Shown here: positions 50,590-59,557 of the stretch, piece by piece
Layout of the letters: each line of letters starts with the position of its first letter
How positions within the stretch are numbered: position 1 is the stretch's first letter
The notes under the pieces: generated by a model
Database searches by the model: none
What the model was told of the DNA's origin: nothing
The model's input: the letters and a program-made list of their open reading frames with translations, nothing else
Source: Haloarcula pellucida
GTDB taxonomy: Archaea > Halobacteriota > Halobacteria > Halobacteriales > Haloarculaceae
Direction: 5' to 3'
Assembly: GCF_014647235.1 (NCBI RefSeq)
Contig: NZ_BMOU01000002.1
Coordinates: 372,417-436,416 of the forward strand
DNA length: 64,000 nucleotides
Made by a program: the position numbers and the translations under genes

Positions 50590-52938
50590 ATGGTCGAACA
50601 CACCCGGACCTTGGACTTCAAAATCGCCTTCGCTATCGGTCTCGGGACGATGATTGCCGCGGGCATCTTCTCGCTGTCTGGCACCGCCGTGGCGGCCATC
50701 GGGTCCAGCGCCGTCGTCGCGTTCGTCATCGCCGCGGTCATCGCCAGCGTGACGGCGGCGGCGTACTCCGAGTTCGCTTCCATCTACTCCGAGAACGGCG
50801 GCGGCTACCTCTTCTGTTCGCGGACCTTCGAGGACCGCGACCTGCTGACCTACGGTATCGGGATGTCGCTGTTTCTGGGCTACACCGGCACGACGGCGTT
50901 CTATCTGGCGACGATGGACGAGTGGTTCTTCGAGTTCGTCCTGCCCGAGTCGCTACACGTCCTCCCGCACGGGACGACGGGCGTCCTCGCCGCCGTCCTG
51001 CTGGGCGTGCTAAACGCCCGCGGGACCGAGGAGAGCGGCGGGTTCCAGCTCATCGTCACCGGCGCGAAGGTGGCGGTGCTGTTCGCGTTCATCGCCGGCG
51101 CGTTCGCGTTCCGCGGGCCGTCGACGGCGGTCACCGAGTTCGCGACGAACTTCGGGGGCGGCCCGCTCGACATCCTCACCATCTCGGCACTCGCGTTCAT
51201 CACGTTCTTCGGCTTCTCGGCCATCGCGGCCAGCGCCGGCGAGATTATCGAACCCCAGCAGACCGTCCCGCGAGCCATCGCGGCGAGCATGGTGACGGTG
51301 ACGATACTGTACGCGCTGGTCATCGTCGCCATGGTGAACTCCCCGGTGCCACCGGAGGTCATCGCCGAACAGGGCGAGACGGCGATGGGGGAGGTCGCCG
51401 CCGGGTTCCTCGGCCCCATCGGTCGGTCGCTCATCGTCGCCGGCGCCATCTTCTCGATGGTGTCGGCGTCGAACGCCTCGATACTGGCGGCCAGTTCCAT
51501 CGGGTCGCTGATGGGGCGACAAGGGCAAGCCCCCCGGCGGTTCGCCCACATCCACCGCGAGTACGGCACGCCGTTCTGGAGCGTCACGACGGCGACGGCG
51601 ACCATCGTCTCGCTCATCGTCCTGTTCATCGCCGTCTTCCCCGCGGAAGGCGGACTGGTGCCGTTCGACCTCACGGTTCCGCTCCCCGTCCTCGGACCGC
51701 TCACGCTGACCGATCTCGGCCTGACGGCACTGACCGGGTTCGCGACGCTGAACCTCCTCCTCCCGCTGGCGGTCGTCAACATCGCCCTCATCTACTCCCG
51801 GCGGAAGTTCCCGGACGTCGAGCGCGGGTTCAGCGTCCCGGGCGTCCCCGTCGTTCCCGTCGTCGGCGTGCTGGCGAACGTCGGACTCATCTACAACCTC
51901 CCGCCGAAGGGCGTGGTGACCGGCCTCGTCCTGACCGCCGGCCTCGTCGTCGCGTACCTCGTCTGGGGCGGCACCCCGGTGGAAGAGGACCTCCTGCGGG
52001 AGGTCGTTCCGGAGTCGACCGCCGCGGCGGGTGAGGACCAGTCCAGGGGTCGCTATCGCGTCCTCATCCCCGTCGCGAGACCGGACCGGGCGTTACGCTA
52101 CGCGCGCCTCGGCGAAGCGCTCGCAGCGGTTTCAGACGAGGACCCACTCCTCCACATCCTCACCGTCACGCAAGTACCCGACCAGACGCCGTGGGAGACG
52201 GTACAGGACACCGCACAGGCCCGTACCGAGCGCATCCAGGAAGAACTCGACGACACCAGCCTCGACGTCGACTACACCGTCGAGGGACACACCTGTCGCG
52301 ACGTGGCCTTCGACATCGTCCAGACCGCCCGTGACGACGAGGCCAACCTCGTCCTGATGGGCTACCCCGAACGCCATCGGGACGTCACCGAGACGGTCGA
52401 ACGCGAAGCGCCCTGTGACGTATTCTTCGCCGACAAGACGGTCACCGCGGAGGACCTCGACGTCGTCAACATCGGCGCCGGCGGCGGCCCGCACCATCAG
52501 GCCCTGCTCCCCCTCGTGAACAAACTGGGACAGAGCGGCAGCGAACTCCACCTCGTCAACGTCTCCTCGGGGGACCGCGGCACCGACGAGACCTCCGGGA
52601 CGACGCTGGACGCGCTGGAGGGCGTCGAGACGACACAGGTCCACAACGTCACCGCCGAGTCCGTCGCCGCGGGCCTCGTCGAGACGGCGGCCGACAACGG
52701 GGGCGTCCTCATCCTCGGCGCCTCGCGCGACCGCTGGCTCAGACAGGCGCTGTTCGGCAGCACGCCCGACGAAGTGGTCACACTGGCCGAGGAGATGGAC
52801 GTTCCCGTGTTGGTGTACGCCAGCGAGACGGGCGTCTCCGACCGGATGAGCGAACGGCTGTTCCCGGTCGTGCGCTACCTCAGAAAGCGGTTCCCGCGGC
52901 GGCGGTCGAGCCACGGCGGCACCCCCGAACGGAGCTAG
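50590..52938 (+). CDS. Amino acid permease (APC) fused to universal stress protein domains
   Basis: A 782-residue protein. Residues about 1-470 are an APC-type transporter with 12 hydrophobic segments, starting KIAFAIGLGTMIAAGIFSLSG (the substrate-binding G-x-G/A-I pattern) and including ISALAFITFFGFSAIAASAGEIIEPQQTVPRAI. Residues about 490-770 hold two universal-stress-protein-like Rossmann domains (RVLIPVARPDRALRYARLGEALAA and VVNIGAGGGPHHQALLPLVNKLG...VLILGASRDRWLRQALFG). The fusion is common in haloarchaea and may sense nucleotide state. Start ATG at 50590. The last 30 residues are basic. Confidence 0.92.
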   Translation: MVEHTRTLDFKIAFAIGLGTMIAAGIFSLSGTAVAAIGSSAVVAFVIAAVIASVTAAAYSEFASIYSENGGGYLFCSRTFEDRDLLTYGIGMSLFLGYTGTTAFYLATMDEWFFEFVLPESLHVLPHGTTGVLAAVLLGVLNARGTEESGGFQLIVTGAKVAVLFAFIAGAFAFRGPSTAVTEFATNFGGGPLDILTISALAFITFFGFSAIAASAGEIIEPQQTVPRAIAASMVTVTILYALVIVAMVNSPVPPEVIAEQGETAMGEVAAGFLGPIGRSLIVAGAIFSMVSASNASILAASSIGSLMGRQGQAPRRFAHIHREYGTPFWSVTTATATIVSLIVLFIAVFPAEGGLVPFDLTVPLPVLGPLTLTDLGLTALTGFATLNLLLPLAVVNIALIYSRRKFPDVERGFSVPGVPVVPVVGVLANVGLIYNLPPKGVVTGLVLTAGLVVAYLVWGGTPVEEDLLREVVPESTAAAGEDQSRGRYRVLIPVARPDRALRYARLGEALAAVSDEDPLLHILTVTQVPDQTPWETVQDTAQARTERIQEELDDTSLDVDYTVEGHTCRDVAFDIVQTARDDEANLVLMGYPERHRDVTETVEREAPCDVFFADKTVTAEDLDVVNIGAGGGPHHQALLPLVNKLGQSGSELHLVNVSSGDRGTDETSGTTLDALEGVETTQVHNVTAESVAAGLVETAADNGGVLILGASRDRWLRQALFGSTPDEVVTLAEEMDVPVLVYASETGVSDRMSERLFPVVRYLRKRFPRRRSSHGGTPERS

Positions 52939-52950
52939 TGTCGCTCGTTC

Positions 52951-53499
52951 TTATCGGTGAATCTCGACGGACTCGAGGAGAAGCTCGCTCGTCGGCGCGT
53001 CGTTTACGTCCGTGTCGGCGTCACCGATCTCCTCGACGACGTCCATGCCGTCGACGACGTCGCCGAAGACGGCGTGTTTGCCGTCCAGATGTGGCTGTGC
53101 GCCCAGCGTGATGAAGAACTGCGAGCCGTTGGTGTTCGGACCGCGGTTGGCCATGCTGAGGACGCCCGGGCCGTCGTGTGAGAGGTCGTCGTGGAACTCG
53201 TCGTCGAACGTGTAGCCGGGGCCGCCGCGGCCGGTGCCGGTCGGGTCGCCCATCTGAATCATGAAGTCGTCGATGACCCGATGAATCTCGATGTCCGTAT
53301 AGAGCGGGTCGATGCGCTTCTCGCCGGACTCGGGGTCCTCCCAGGCGCCGGTGCCGGGGCCGACCTCGGTCCCGTCGTAGTCGTCGGCGCCCTCCGCCAA
53401 CCCGACGAAGTTCTCGACGGTGTTGGGAACCTTCTCGTCGTACAGTTCGACTTCGATGTCGCCCGCTGTCGTGTGGAGCGTCGCTGTCAGGTCGCTCAT
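52951..53499 (-). CDS. Peptidyl-prolyl cis-trans isomerase (cyclophilin type)
   Basis: A 182-residue cyclophilin. The N-terminus TATLHTTAGDIEVELYDEKVPNTVENFVGLAEG, the active-site block IEIHRVIDDFMIQMGDPTGTGRGGPGYTFDDEF (R-x-x-x-x-F-x-x-Q-x-G-D-x-x-G) and LSMANRGPNTNGSQFFITL are all standard. It catalyses proline isomerisation in folding. The start MSDLTATLH at 53499 is preferred. It is convergent with the permease gene, with a 12-nt gap. Confidence 0.93.
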   Translation of the reverse strand: MSDLTATLHTTAGDIEVELYDEKVPNTVENFVGLAEGADDYDGTEVGPGTGAWEDPESGEKRIDPLYTDIEIHRVIDDFMIQMGDPTGTGRGGPGYTFDDEFHDDLSHDGPGVLSMANRGPNTNGSQFFITLGAQPHLDGKHAVFGDVVDGMDVVEEIGDADTDVNDAPTSELLLESVEIHR

Positions 53500-53551
53500 A
53501 CCCGGCCGGACGGATGCATGAGTCAAAAGCCTGCCCACTACGGCGCGGCAC

Positions 53552-54304
53552 TCACAGATGGGTCGAGACCTGCTGGCCGCTTACCACCTCCGGGATGACG
53601 ACTTCGTCGGCCCCCGCGCGGAGTGCGATGGACTCGTGCATGCTGTCGCCGGCACGGACGACGATATCGACGCCCGGGGCGAGCTGGCAGCCGGTGATGG
53701 TTATCTGGATGTTCGTATCGGCGTCGTCGATGGCGCCGACGACTGTCTCCGCACGGTCGATGCCGGCGGCTTCTAACACCTCCTCGCGGCGTGCGTCGCC
53801 GGTGAGGGCCAGATAGCCGTCGTCGATGGCTCTGTCGTACTGGGTCTCCTGTCGCTCGATGACGACCACGTCCCGGTCGTCGTCGAGGCCGGCACAGACG
53901 GTCTTCCCGAACGTGCCGTAGCCACAGACGACGACGTGGTCGTCCAGTTCGTCGATACTGCGTTCTATCTGCATCTGTCGTAGTTCCGCTTGAATCCTGC
54001 CGCCGAACGTCGCCGAGACGAGCGTCTCTCCGATCCAGAGGCCGGCGACGACGAGTCCGGACAACACCACGATGGCGTACGCCTTCACGAGCGTCGCGGG
54101 GCCCTCGTGGGTCTGGAAGTGGAGTTCGATGCTGGTGGGGTCTAACAGCCAGAACAGCGCGTCGACGACGCCGACGCCCCCGAGGGTACTGAACCCGAGG
54201 ACGCCCGCGACGACGACGGCAGCGAACCCGCCGACGGGCCGGAGCATCCGCCGCAACAGCGGCCGGTCGACGAACGCGCCGAGGGGAAGTCTCGCCCCGC
54301 TCAT
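53552..54304 (-). CDS. Ion-channel-like protein with RCK/TrkA-N domain and variant pore
   Basis: A 250-residue protein. Two membrane helices (about 20-42 and 74-98) flank a pore-like loop ALFWLLDPTSIELHFQTHEGPATL. No TVGYG filter is present, and the L-L-D-P pattern recalls CASTOR/POLLUX-type channels. The cytosolic part is a TrkA-N Rossmann domain: DDHVVVCGYGTFGKTVCAGLDDDRDVVVIERQ, then LTGDARREEVLEAAGIDRAETVVGAIDDADTN. It ends without a clear RCK_C domain. Ion selectivity cannot be deduced. ATG at 54304. Confidence 0.8.
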   Translation of the reverse strand: MSGARLPLGAFVDRPLLRRMLRPVGGFAAVVVAGVLGFSTLGGVGVVDALFWLLDPTSIELHFQTHEGPATLVKAYAIVVLSGLVVAGLWIGETLVSATFGGRIQAELRQMQIERSIDELDDHVVVCGYGTFGKTVCAGLDDDRDVVVIERQETQYDRAIDDGYLALTGDARREEVLEAAGIDRAETVVGAIDDADTNIQITITGCQLAPGVDIVVRAGDSMHESIALRAGADEVVIPEVVSGQQVSTHL

Positions 54305-54528
54305 CCAGCCCCAGTCGGCGCAGCGACGGTGCCGTCCCGGTGGACGGGGGGCGCGATGACGACGACCCGAACCACTCTCGCATTCGCCCCCCCTGTCGTC
54401 CCGCCGACCGACCGTCCGCTGCTCCGAACGTGCTGTTCATCGAATGGCCAACTTCTGGTCTGTTCGTTCACAAACGGCACACGATAGTGGTCGATAGTAA
54501 CGGTATTTACACGTTCTCATTAAATACT

Positions 54529-55503
54529 TCAAACACTATCAGGTACTCCATCCGATCTAGTCCCTCCGGCGTCACTCCCTAGATGGGCCAGCAACTCCTC
54601 GGTCACCCGGTCGGGCGCGTCGAACTGTACCCAGTGGCTCGCGTCCGGAAGCCGTTCGACGCGGAGGTCCGACACCCACTCCTCTAGCCCCTCGCTGAGA
54701 CGCACGTCCAGCGCGTCGTCCTGTTCGCCCCAGACGAGCAGCGTCGGCACCCGAACGGGCTGGTCGCCGACGCCGCCTCGTGTCAGTGTCCGTCTGGCGT
54801 TTCGGCGGAACAGCGCCCGGTAGTAGTTCAGCGCCGCCGTCCGCGCGCCGGGTTGTGCCAGCGCGGTCTTGTACCGCCGGATGTCCGTCCGGGTGAACGC
54901 GTCGGGATGGACCGTGCCTTCACCGAGGGCGTGGTCCAGCAGCGCGTAGTCGTCCCACGCGAGACTGCACTCCGGGAGCCACGGCAGCTGGACGTACAAC
55001 GCGTACCACGACTTCCGCAGTTGGGCCGGCGAGCGGCGGAGCAGTCGCTCGTAGGCGGTCGGATGCGGCGCGTTCAGCACGCCGAGACGGTCGACCACGC
55101 TCGGTCGGTCGATTGCCGTCTGCCACGCGACGACGCCGCCCCAGTCGTGGCCGACGACGTGGGCGGACTCGCGGCCGAACGCTCGAACGAGGCCGACCAC
55201 GTCGCTGACGAGTTCGTCGATGTCGTAGGCGGCGACGCCGCCGGGCTTCTCGGAGTGGTTGTACCCTCGCATGTCCGGCGCGACGACGCGGTAGCCCGCC
55301 GCTGCCAGCGCCGGAATCTGGTGGCGCCACGCGTACCAGAACTCCGGGAAGCCGTGCAGGAGGACGACCAACTCGCCGTCTGCCGGCCCGGCGATGACCG
55401 CGTGCAACTCGACGCCGTTCGTCTCGACGGTGGTGTGAGACCAGACGTCGCCGTCGGCGGGGACCGTCCACTCGGGATCCGAGTGGGCGCCTGTCGAGGG
55501 CAT
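54529..55503 (-). CDS. Alpha/beta hydrolase, epoxide-hydrolase-like
   Basis: A 324-residue protein. The oxyanion-hole motif is HGFPEFWYAWRHQIPALAAAGYRVVAPDMRGY (H-G-x-P), the nucleophile elbow is VGHDWGGVVAWQ (Asp at the elbow, as in epoxide and haloalkane hydrolases), and a later WGEQDDALDVRLSEGLEEWV and SHWVQFDAP give the acid and catalytic His. Two lid tyrosines are likely (SWYALYVQLPW and YYRALF). The substrate is not known. ATG at 55503. Confidence 0.87.
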   Translation of the reverse strand: MPSTGAHSDPEWTVPADGDVWSHTTVETNGVELHAVIAGPADGELVVLLHGFPEFWYAWRHQIPALAAAGYRVVAPDMRGYNHSEKPGGVAAYDIDELVSDVVGLVRAFGRESAHVVGHDWGGVVAWQTAIDRPSVVDRLGVLNAPHPTAYERLLRRSPAQLRKSWYALYVQLPWLPECSLAWDDYALLDHALGEGTVHPDAFTRTDIRRYKTALAQPGARTAALNYYRALFRRNARRTLTRGGVGDQPVRVPTLLVWGEQDDALDVRLSEGLEEWVSDLRVERLPDASHWVQFDAPDRVTEELLAHLGSDAGGTRSDGVPDSV

Positions 55504-55650
55504 CGGTGGGTGTTCGGCCCGCGCGAGAAAATGGGTTCCGGCGGGATGGCCGCCTCAGCGAGTGAGTGGCCCGCGCTCGACCCGCGTCCGGTGCCGATTT
55601 CCGATTCGCGGACGTGAGAGTGGCTCCCGGACGAAAAACGTCGCGGCGAC

Positions 55651-56733
55651 TCAGAACTCGCGCAGAGCGTCGAGTTTCGCCGCCGCACTGCCGTCGGCGA
55701 TGGCCTCGCGGGCCTGCTCTAGTCCGTCCTCGATGCTGTCGGCGTCCTCGCGGGCGTAGATGCGCAGAGCGGCGTTCAGGGCGACGGCGTCGGCGAAGCC
55801 GTCCTCGCGCGCACCAGTGAGTACCGCTTCGGTGATGGTCGCCGAGTCTCCGGCAACGTCTTCGACCTGTAGATCCTCGCCCGTGACGTCCATCCCGTAC
55901 TCGCCGGTGCGAATCTCGAAGTCGGCGATGTCCTCGTCGTCGCTGTCCTCACTGACGGGCCACTCGGCGACGACAGTCTCGCCGGGGCGCACGTCGTCGT
56001 ACCCCTCCATCCCCTGGAAGAACAGCGCACGCTCGACGGTGCTGGACTGGGCGTTTTTCAGGGTTCGAACCATCTTCTTCGCGAAGGGAAGGTGGTAGAA
56101 ACTCCCGAGGTGGACGCTCGCGCCGGCGGGGTTCGCCAGCGTCTCGACGGTGTTGACGAACGTTCGCACACCCATGTTGTCGCGGCGCTCGAACAGTGCG
56201 TCGATGCCGGGGTTGAACTCTGGCTGGTAGTAGTAGCCGAAACCGACCTCGTCGACCATGTCGGCGCTCTCTTCGGGGGCGAGTTCCGTGCGGACGCCCA
56301 GTTCGTCCAGGACGTGCTTGTAGGCGTCCTGTTTCTGTGTCGGCACCCGGTCGCCCGAGTGGACGACGACGGGCGTGCCCGCGGCGGCGGCGACGAGGCC
56401 GGCCGCGACGCCGAAGATGGCCGACCGGCCCTTCCCGTCGTAGTTGGCCCCGCAGTCGACGGGGTCGGCGTCGGGTTCGGCCGTGACGACCGACTCCTCG
56501 GCCATGACGTCGACGTACGCGCCCAGTTCCTCGGGCGTGTTGCGCTTCCAGCGGTTGGCCAGCCAGAACGCGCCGAGCGTCGTGTGGTCCGGTTCGCTGT
56601 CGAGGATGCGCTGGAACGCCTCGCGGGCCTGTTCACGGCTCATGTCGTCCGCGGATTTGTGGCCGGAGCCGACGACCTCGGTCATCAGCCGTTTGAGTGG
56701 CCATTCGCCGTACTCACGGGTCGCTTGTGCCAT
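55651..56733 (-). CDS. Anthranilate phosphoribosyltransferase-like protein (TrpD2-type)
   Basis: A 360-residue member of the TrpD/thymidine phosphorylase-like fold. Features: EWPLKRLMTEVVGSGHKSADDMSREQAREAFQRIL at the N-terminal helical domain, VDCGANYDGKGRSAIFGVAAGLVAAAAGTPVVVHSG and NMGVRTFVNTVETLANPAGAS. The PRPP-binding G-T-G-G-D of true TrpD is replaced by G-A-N-Y-D-G-K, so anthranilate activity is doubtful. The C-terminus has an acidic insert (PVSEDSDDEDIADFE). It is not next to other trp genes. Start ATG at 56733. Confidence 0.75.
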   Translation of the reverse strand: MAQATREYGEWPLKRLMTEVVGSGHKSADDMSREQAREAFQRILDSEPDHTTLGAFWLANRWKRNTPEELGAYVDVMAEESVVTAEPDADPVDCGANYDGKGRSAIFGVAAGLVAAAAGTPVVVHSGDRVPTQKQDAYKHVLDELGVRTELAPEESADMVDEVGFGYYYQPEFNPGIDALFERRDNMGVRTFVNTVETLANPAGASVHLGSFYHLPFAKKMVRTLKNAQSSTVERALFFQGMEGYDDVRPGETVVAEWPVSEDSDDEDIADFEIRTGEYGMDVTGEDLQVEDVAGDSATITEAVLTGAREDGFADAVALNAALRIYAREDADSIEDGLEQAREAIADGSAAAKLDALREF

Positions 56734-56842
56734 GCGAACCAGTTCGGGACCGAGTTTGAAAGCCCCTGTGTTTCGTTCCTAACTTGCGGGAATTCGGGAC
56801 GCTCCCGAAAGTGATACACCCGTTCACGCCTAATTCTGGACA

Positions 56843-57880
56843 ATGAGCCTCCGGTCGGGTGACTGGCGCGAGCGTATCGACGACGTGGACGCCGCTCTCA
56901 TCGACGAGTTCCAGAGCGACTTTCCCGTCTGCGAGCGCCCCTTCGAGGCGGTGGGTGAGCGACTGGGCGTCTCCGAGTCCGAGGCCCTCGAACGGGTGCA
57001 ACGACTCCGCGAGGGCGGTATCTTTCGGCGGTTCGGCCCCGTGTTGAACCCGCCGGTCATCGGGTCGTCGACGCTAGCGGCCGTGGCCGCCCCCGAAGAC
57101 CGCTTCGAGGAGGTCGCCGAGGTGATCAACGAGTACCGGCAGGTGAACCACAACTACGCCAGAGACCACGAGTGGAACATGTGGTTCGTCGTCACCGCCG
57201 GGTCCCGCGAGAAACGCGACGAGATTCTCGACGACATCGAGGTCAGGACCGGGTGTGACGTCCTCGTCCTACCGATGCTGACCGACTACTACATCGACCT
57301 CGAATTCCCGGTCGTCAACGGGGACCGGTTCGCGAGAGAGAGCATCGAGGGCACCGACGCGAGCGCCACGCGCATCAGCGAGGACGCCACCGCGGATTTC
57401 TCGGCGCTCGACCGGCGAGTGCTGCTGGAGATTCAGGAGGGGTTCCCGCTGACGGCCACGCCGTATCGAGACGTGGCCGACGCCGTCGACGCCGACGTCG
57501 ACGACGTTCTCGTCGCTATCGAACGGCTGCGGGAGGACGGCTGTATCAAACGCATCGGCTGTGTGGTCAACCACATCACGACCGGGTTCGACAACAACTG
57601 CATGGTCGTCTGGGACGTCCCCGACGAGCGACTGGACGAACTCGGGCAGCGAGTCGGCGAACTGCCCTACGTCACGCTCTGCTATCACCGCCCGCGCCGG
57701 CCCGACCAGGACTGGCCGTACGACCTCTTTACGATGATTCACGGCCGCGACGGCGACGCCGTCGACGAGAAGATAGACGAGTTGTCCGGCGAGTACCTTC
57801 CCTTCGACCACGACCGACTGTACTCGACGGAGACGCTGAAACAGACGGGCGCACGGTACGACGACATCGTGGGCGAGTAG
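56843..57880 (+). CDS. Siroheme decarboxylase, AhbA-AhbB-like fusion (Lrp/AsnC fold)
   Basis: A 345-residue protein with two similar halves, each an AsnC-type HTH followed by an Lrp-type sandwich. Half 1: DDVDAALIDEFQSDFPVCERPFEAVGERLGVSESEALERVQRLREGGIFRRFGPVLNP. Half 2: SALDRRVLLEIQEGFPLTATPYRDVADAVDADVDDVLVAIERLREDGCIKRIGCVVNH. The RxGxV/N-type motif (RRFGPVLN/KRIGCVVN) and late YDLFTMIHG are the siroheme decarboxylase signature. The enzyme starts the alternative heme pathway from siroheme. ATG at 56843; divergent from the TrpD-like gene. Confidence 0.85.
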   Translation: MSLRSGDWRERIDDVDAALIDEFQSDFPVCERPFEAVGERLGVSESEALERVQRLREGGIFRRFGPVLNPPVIGSSTLAAVAAPEDRFEEVAEVINEYRQVNHNYARDHEWNMWFVVTAGSREKRDEILDDIEVRTGCDVLVLPMLTDYYIDLEFPVVNGDRFARESIEGTDASATRISEDATADFSALDRRVLLEIQEGFPLTATPYRDVADAVDADVDDVLVAIERLREDGCIKRIGCVVNHITTGFDNNCMVVWDVPDERLDELGQRVGELPYVTLCYHRPRRPDQDWPYDLFTMIHGRDGDAVDEKIDELSGEYLPFDHDRLYSTETLKQTGARYDDIVGE

Positions 57881-57956
57881 CCACGACGGTCAGTTGGCGT
57901 TCTAACCATTCCCGGAACCCTTTTGCCGCTATTCACATCTAGTAGTTTGTGAACAA

Positions 57957-58550
57957 ATGACGCCCTGTGGTGAGGGAAGCGTTCTCGTCGTGGACGACGA
58001 GATCGACGTCGCGGACGCGTACGCGAGCCAGCTACGCGAACGGTACGACGTCGAGACGGCCTACAGCGGCGAAGCGGCGCTGTCGATGCTGGACTCGTCG
58101 ATAGACGTGGTCTTACTCGACCGGCGGATGCCGGGCATCTCTGGCGACGAAGTCCTCGAAACCATCCGCGAACGGGGACTGTCGGCTCGGGTGGCGATGG
58201 TGACGGCCGTCGACCCGGGGTTCGACATCATCGAGATGCCGTTCGACGACTACGTCGAAAAACCCGTCTCTCGGGACACGTTGTTCAGCACTATCGAACG
58301 GCTCCAGCGGTGTTCGGCCTATCAGGACCAGTTGCGTGAGTACTACGCACTGACGGCGAAACAAGCCGCGCTAACCGCACGGAAGTCCGAGGCGGAACTG
58401 GCGGCGAGCGAGGAGTTCCACTCGCTCGAAGCGGCCATCGAGGCGGCCGAGTCGTCACTACACGACATCGTCGCCGGGTTCGAGGAGACGGACTACGAAC
58501 GCGTGTTCGCGGATTTCGCCGACCCGGTGAACGCGGGCCAGACGGACTGA
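57957..58550 (+). CDS. HalX-domain response regulator
   Basis: A 197-residue protein. The receiver has the acidic pair DD (13-14), the phosphoacceptor Asp55 in VVLLDRRMPGISGDEVL and the switch Lys in YVEKPVSRDTL. Residues about 125-190 form the HalX domain, two helices unique to haloarchaea (YYALTAKQAALTARKSEAELAASEEFHSLEAAIEAAESSLHDIVAGFEETDYERVFADFA). It lacks a DNA-binding domain, so its output is unclear. It starts 76 nt after the siroheme decarboxylase gene on the same strand. No kinase is adjacent. Confidence 0.9.
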   Translation: MTPCGEGSVLVVDDEIDVADAYASQLRERYDVETAYSGEAALSMLDSSIDVVLLDRRMPGISGDEVLETIRERGLSARVAMVTAVDPGFDIIEMPFDDYVEKPVSRDTLFSTIERLQRCSAYQDQLREYYALTAKQAALTARKSEAELAASEEFHSLEAAIEAAESSLHDIVAGFEETDYERVFADFADPVNAGQTD

Positions 58551-58614
58551 CTGGGCGAGCGCGACGATTAGGGGTTCCGAAAACACTAACCGAGCCTCTC
58601 CCTAAGACGGGCCA

Positions 58615-59541
58615 ATGAGTCAGCAACTCCCGGACGTGCAGGCGTCGAGTCCGGACGTGACAGTCGGTCTCAACCGCGTCGGTGTGACGGGTGTCGACAA
58701 ACTCGTCAAACTGGGGCGACGAGACCGCGATCCCATCGTTCTCATGGCGGAGTTCGAAGTGTTCGTCGACCTCCCGTCGTGGCGGAAGGGTGCGGATATG
58801 TCCCGCAACATGGAGGTCATCGACGAGACGCTCGAGACGGCCGTCTCCGAGGAGGCCTACCGCGTCGAAGACGTCTGCGGTGACGCCGCCGAACTGCTGC
58901 TGGAGAAACACGACTACACCACGAAGGCGGAGGTCCGGATGGAGGCGGAGTACGTCACCCACGAGACGACCCCCGAGAGCGACGTGGCCACGCAATCGAC
59001 GGCCGACATCATCGCCTCGGCGACGGCCACGGAAGACGGTACCAGCGAGGAGATCGGCGCTCGCGTCACCGGGATGACGGTGTGTCCCTGCTCACAGGGG
59101 ATGTCGGCCTCGCGCGCCCGCCAGACGCTCCGGAACCTGCAGGTCGAGGACGAGGTCATCGACGACTTCTTACAGAAGATGCCACAGGCCGGCCACTCAC
59201 AGCGCGGCCACGCCACGCTCACCGTCCAGAGCGACGGCGCGCCGGAGGTCGACCTCAACGAACTCATCGAGGTCGCTCGCGACTCCATGAGTGCCCGAAT
59301 CTACAACCTCGCGAAACGTCCCGACGAGGACCACATGACCTACGAGGCCCACAAAGACGCGAAGTTCGTCGAGGACTGCGTGCGTGCGATGGCCGAGGGC
59401 GTGGTCGAGGAGTTCCCGGACCTGCCGGACGACGCCATCGTCACGATGAAACAGTCAAACGACGAGTCCATCCACCAGCACAACGCCCACGCCGAACGGG
59501 TCGCCGAACTCGGGAACCTCCGGACCGAACTCGGCGAGTAA
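58615..59541 (+). CDS. mptA: GTP cyclohydrolase MptA/FolE2-type
   Basis: A 308-residue GTP cyclohydrolase I of the second type. The N-terminus [55 protein letters not shown] is the family signature; [26 protein letters not shown] supplies Cys ligands of the metal site, and [14 protein letters not shown] and [45 protein letters not shown] the other metal-binding and substrate residues. MptA makes the cyclic dihydroneopterin phosphate that leads to methanopterin/folate-type pterins and, in haloarchaea, to preQ0 for archaeosine. It starts 64 nt after the HalX gene. Confidence 0.9.
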   Translation: MSQQLPDVQASSPDVTVGLNRVGVTGVDKLVKLGRRDRDPIVLMAEFEVFVDLPSWRKGADMSRNMEVIDETLETAVSEEAYRVEDVCGDAAELLLEKHDYTTKAEVRMEAEYVTHETTPESDVATQSTADIIASATATEDGTSEEIGARVTGMTVCPCSQGMSASRARQTLRNLQVEDEVIDDFLQKMPQAGHSQRGHATLTVQSDGAPEVDLNELIEVARDSMSARIYNLAKRPDEDHMTYEAHKDAKFVEDCVRAMAEGVVEEFPDLPDDAIVTMKQSNDESIHQHNAHAERVAELGNLRTELGE

Positions 59542-59557
59542 CAGGCGCTTCGGGCAG

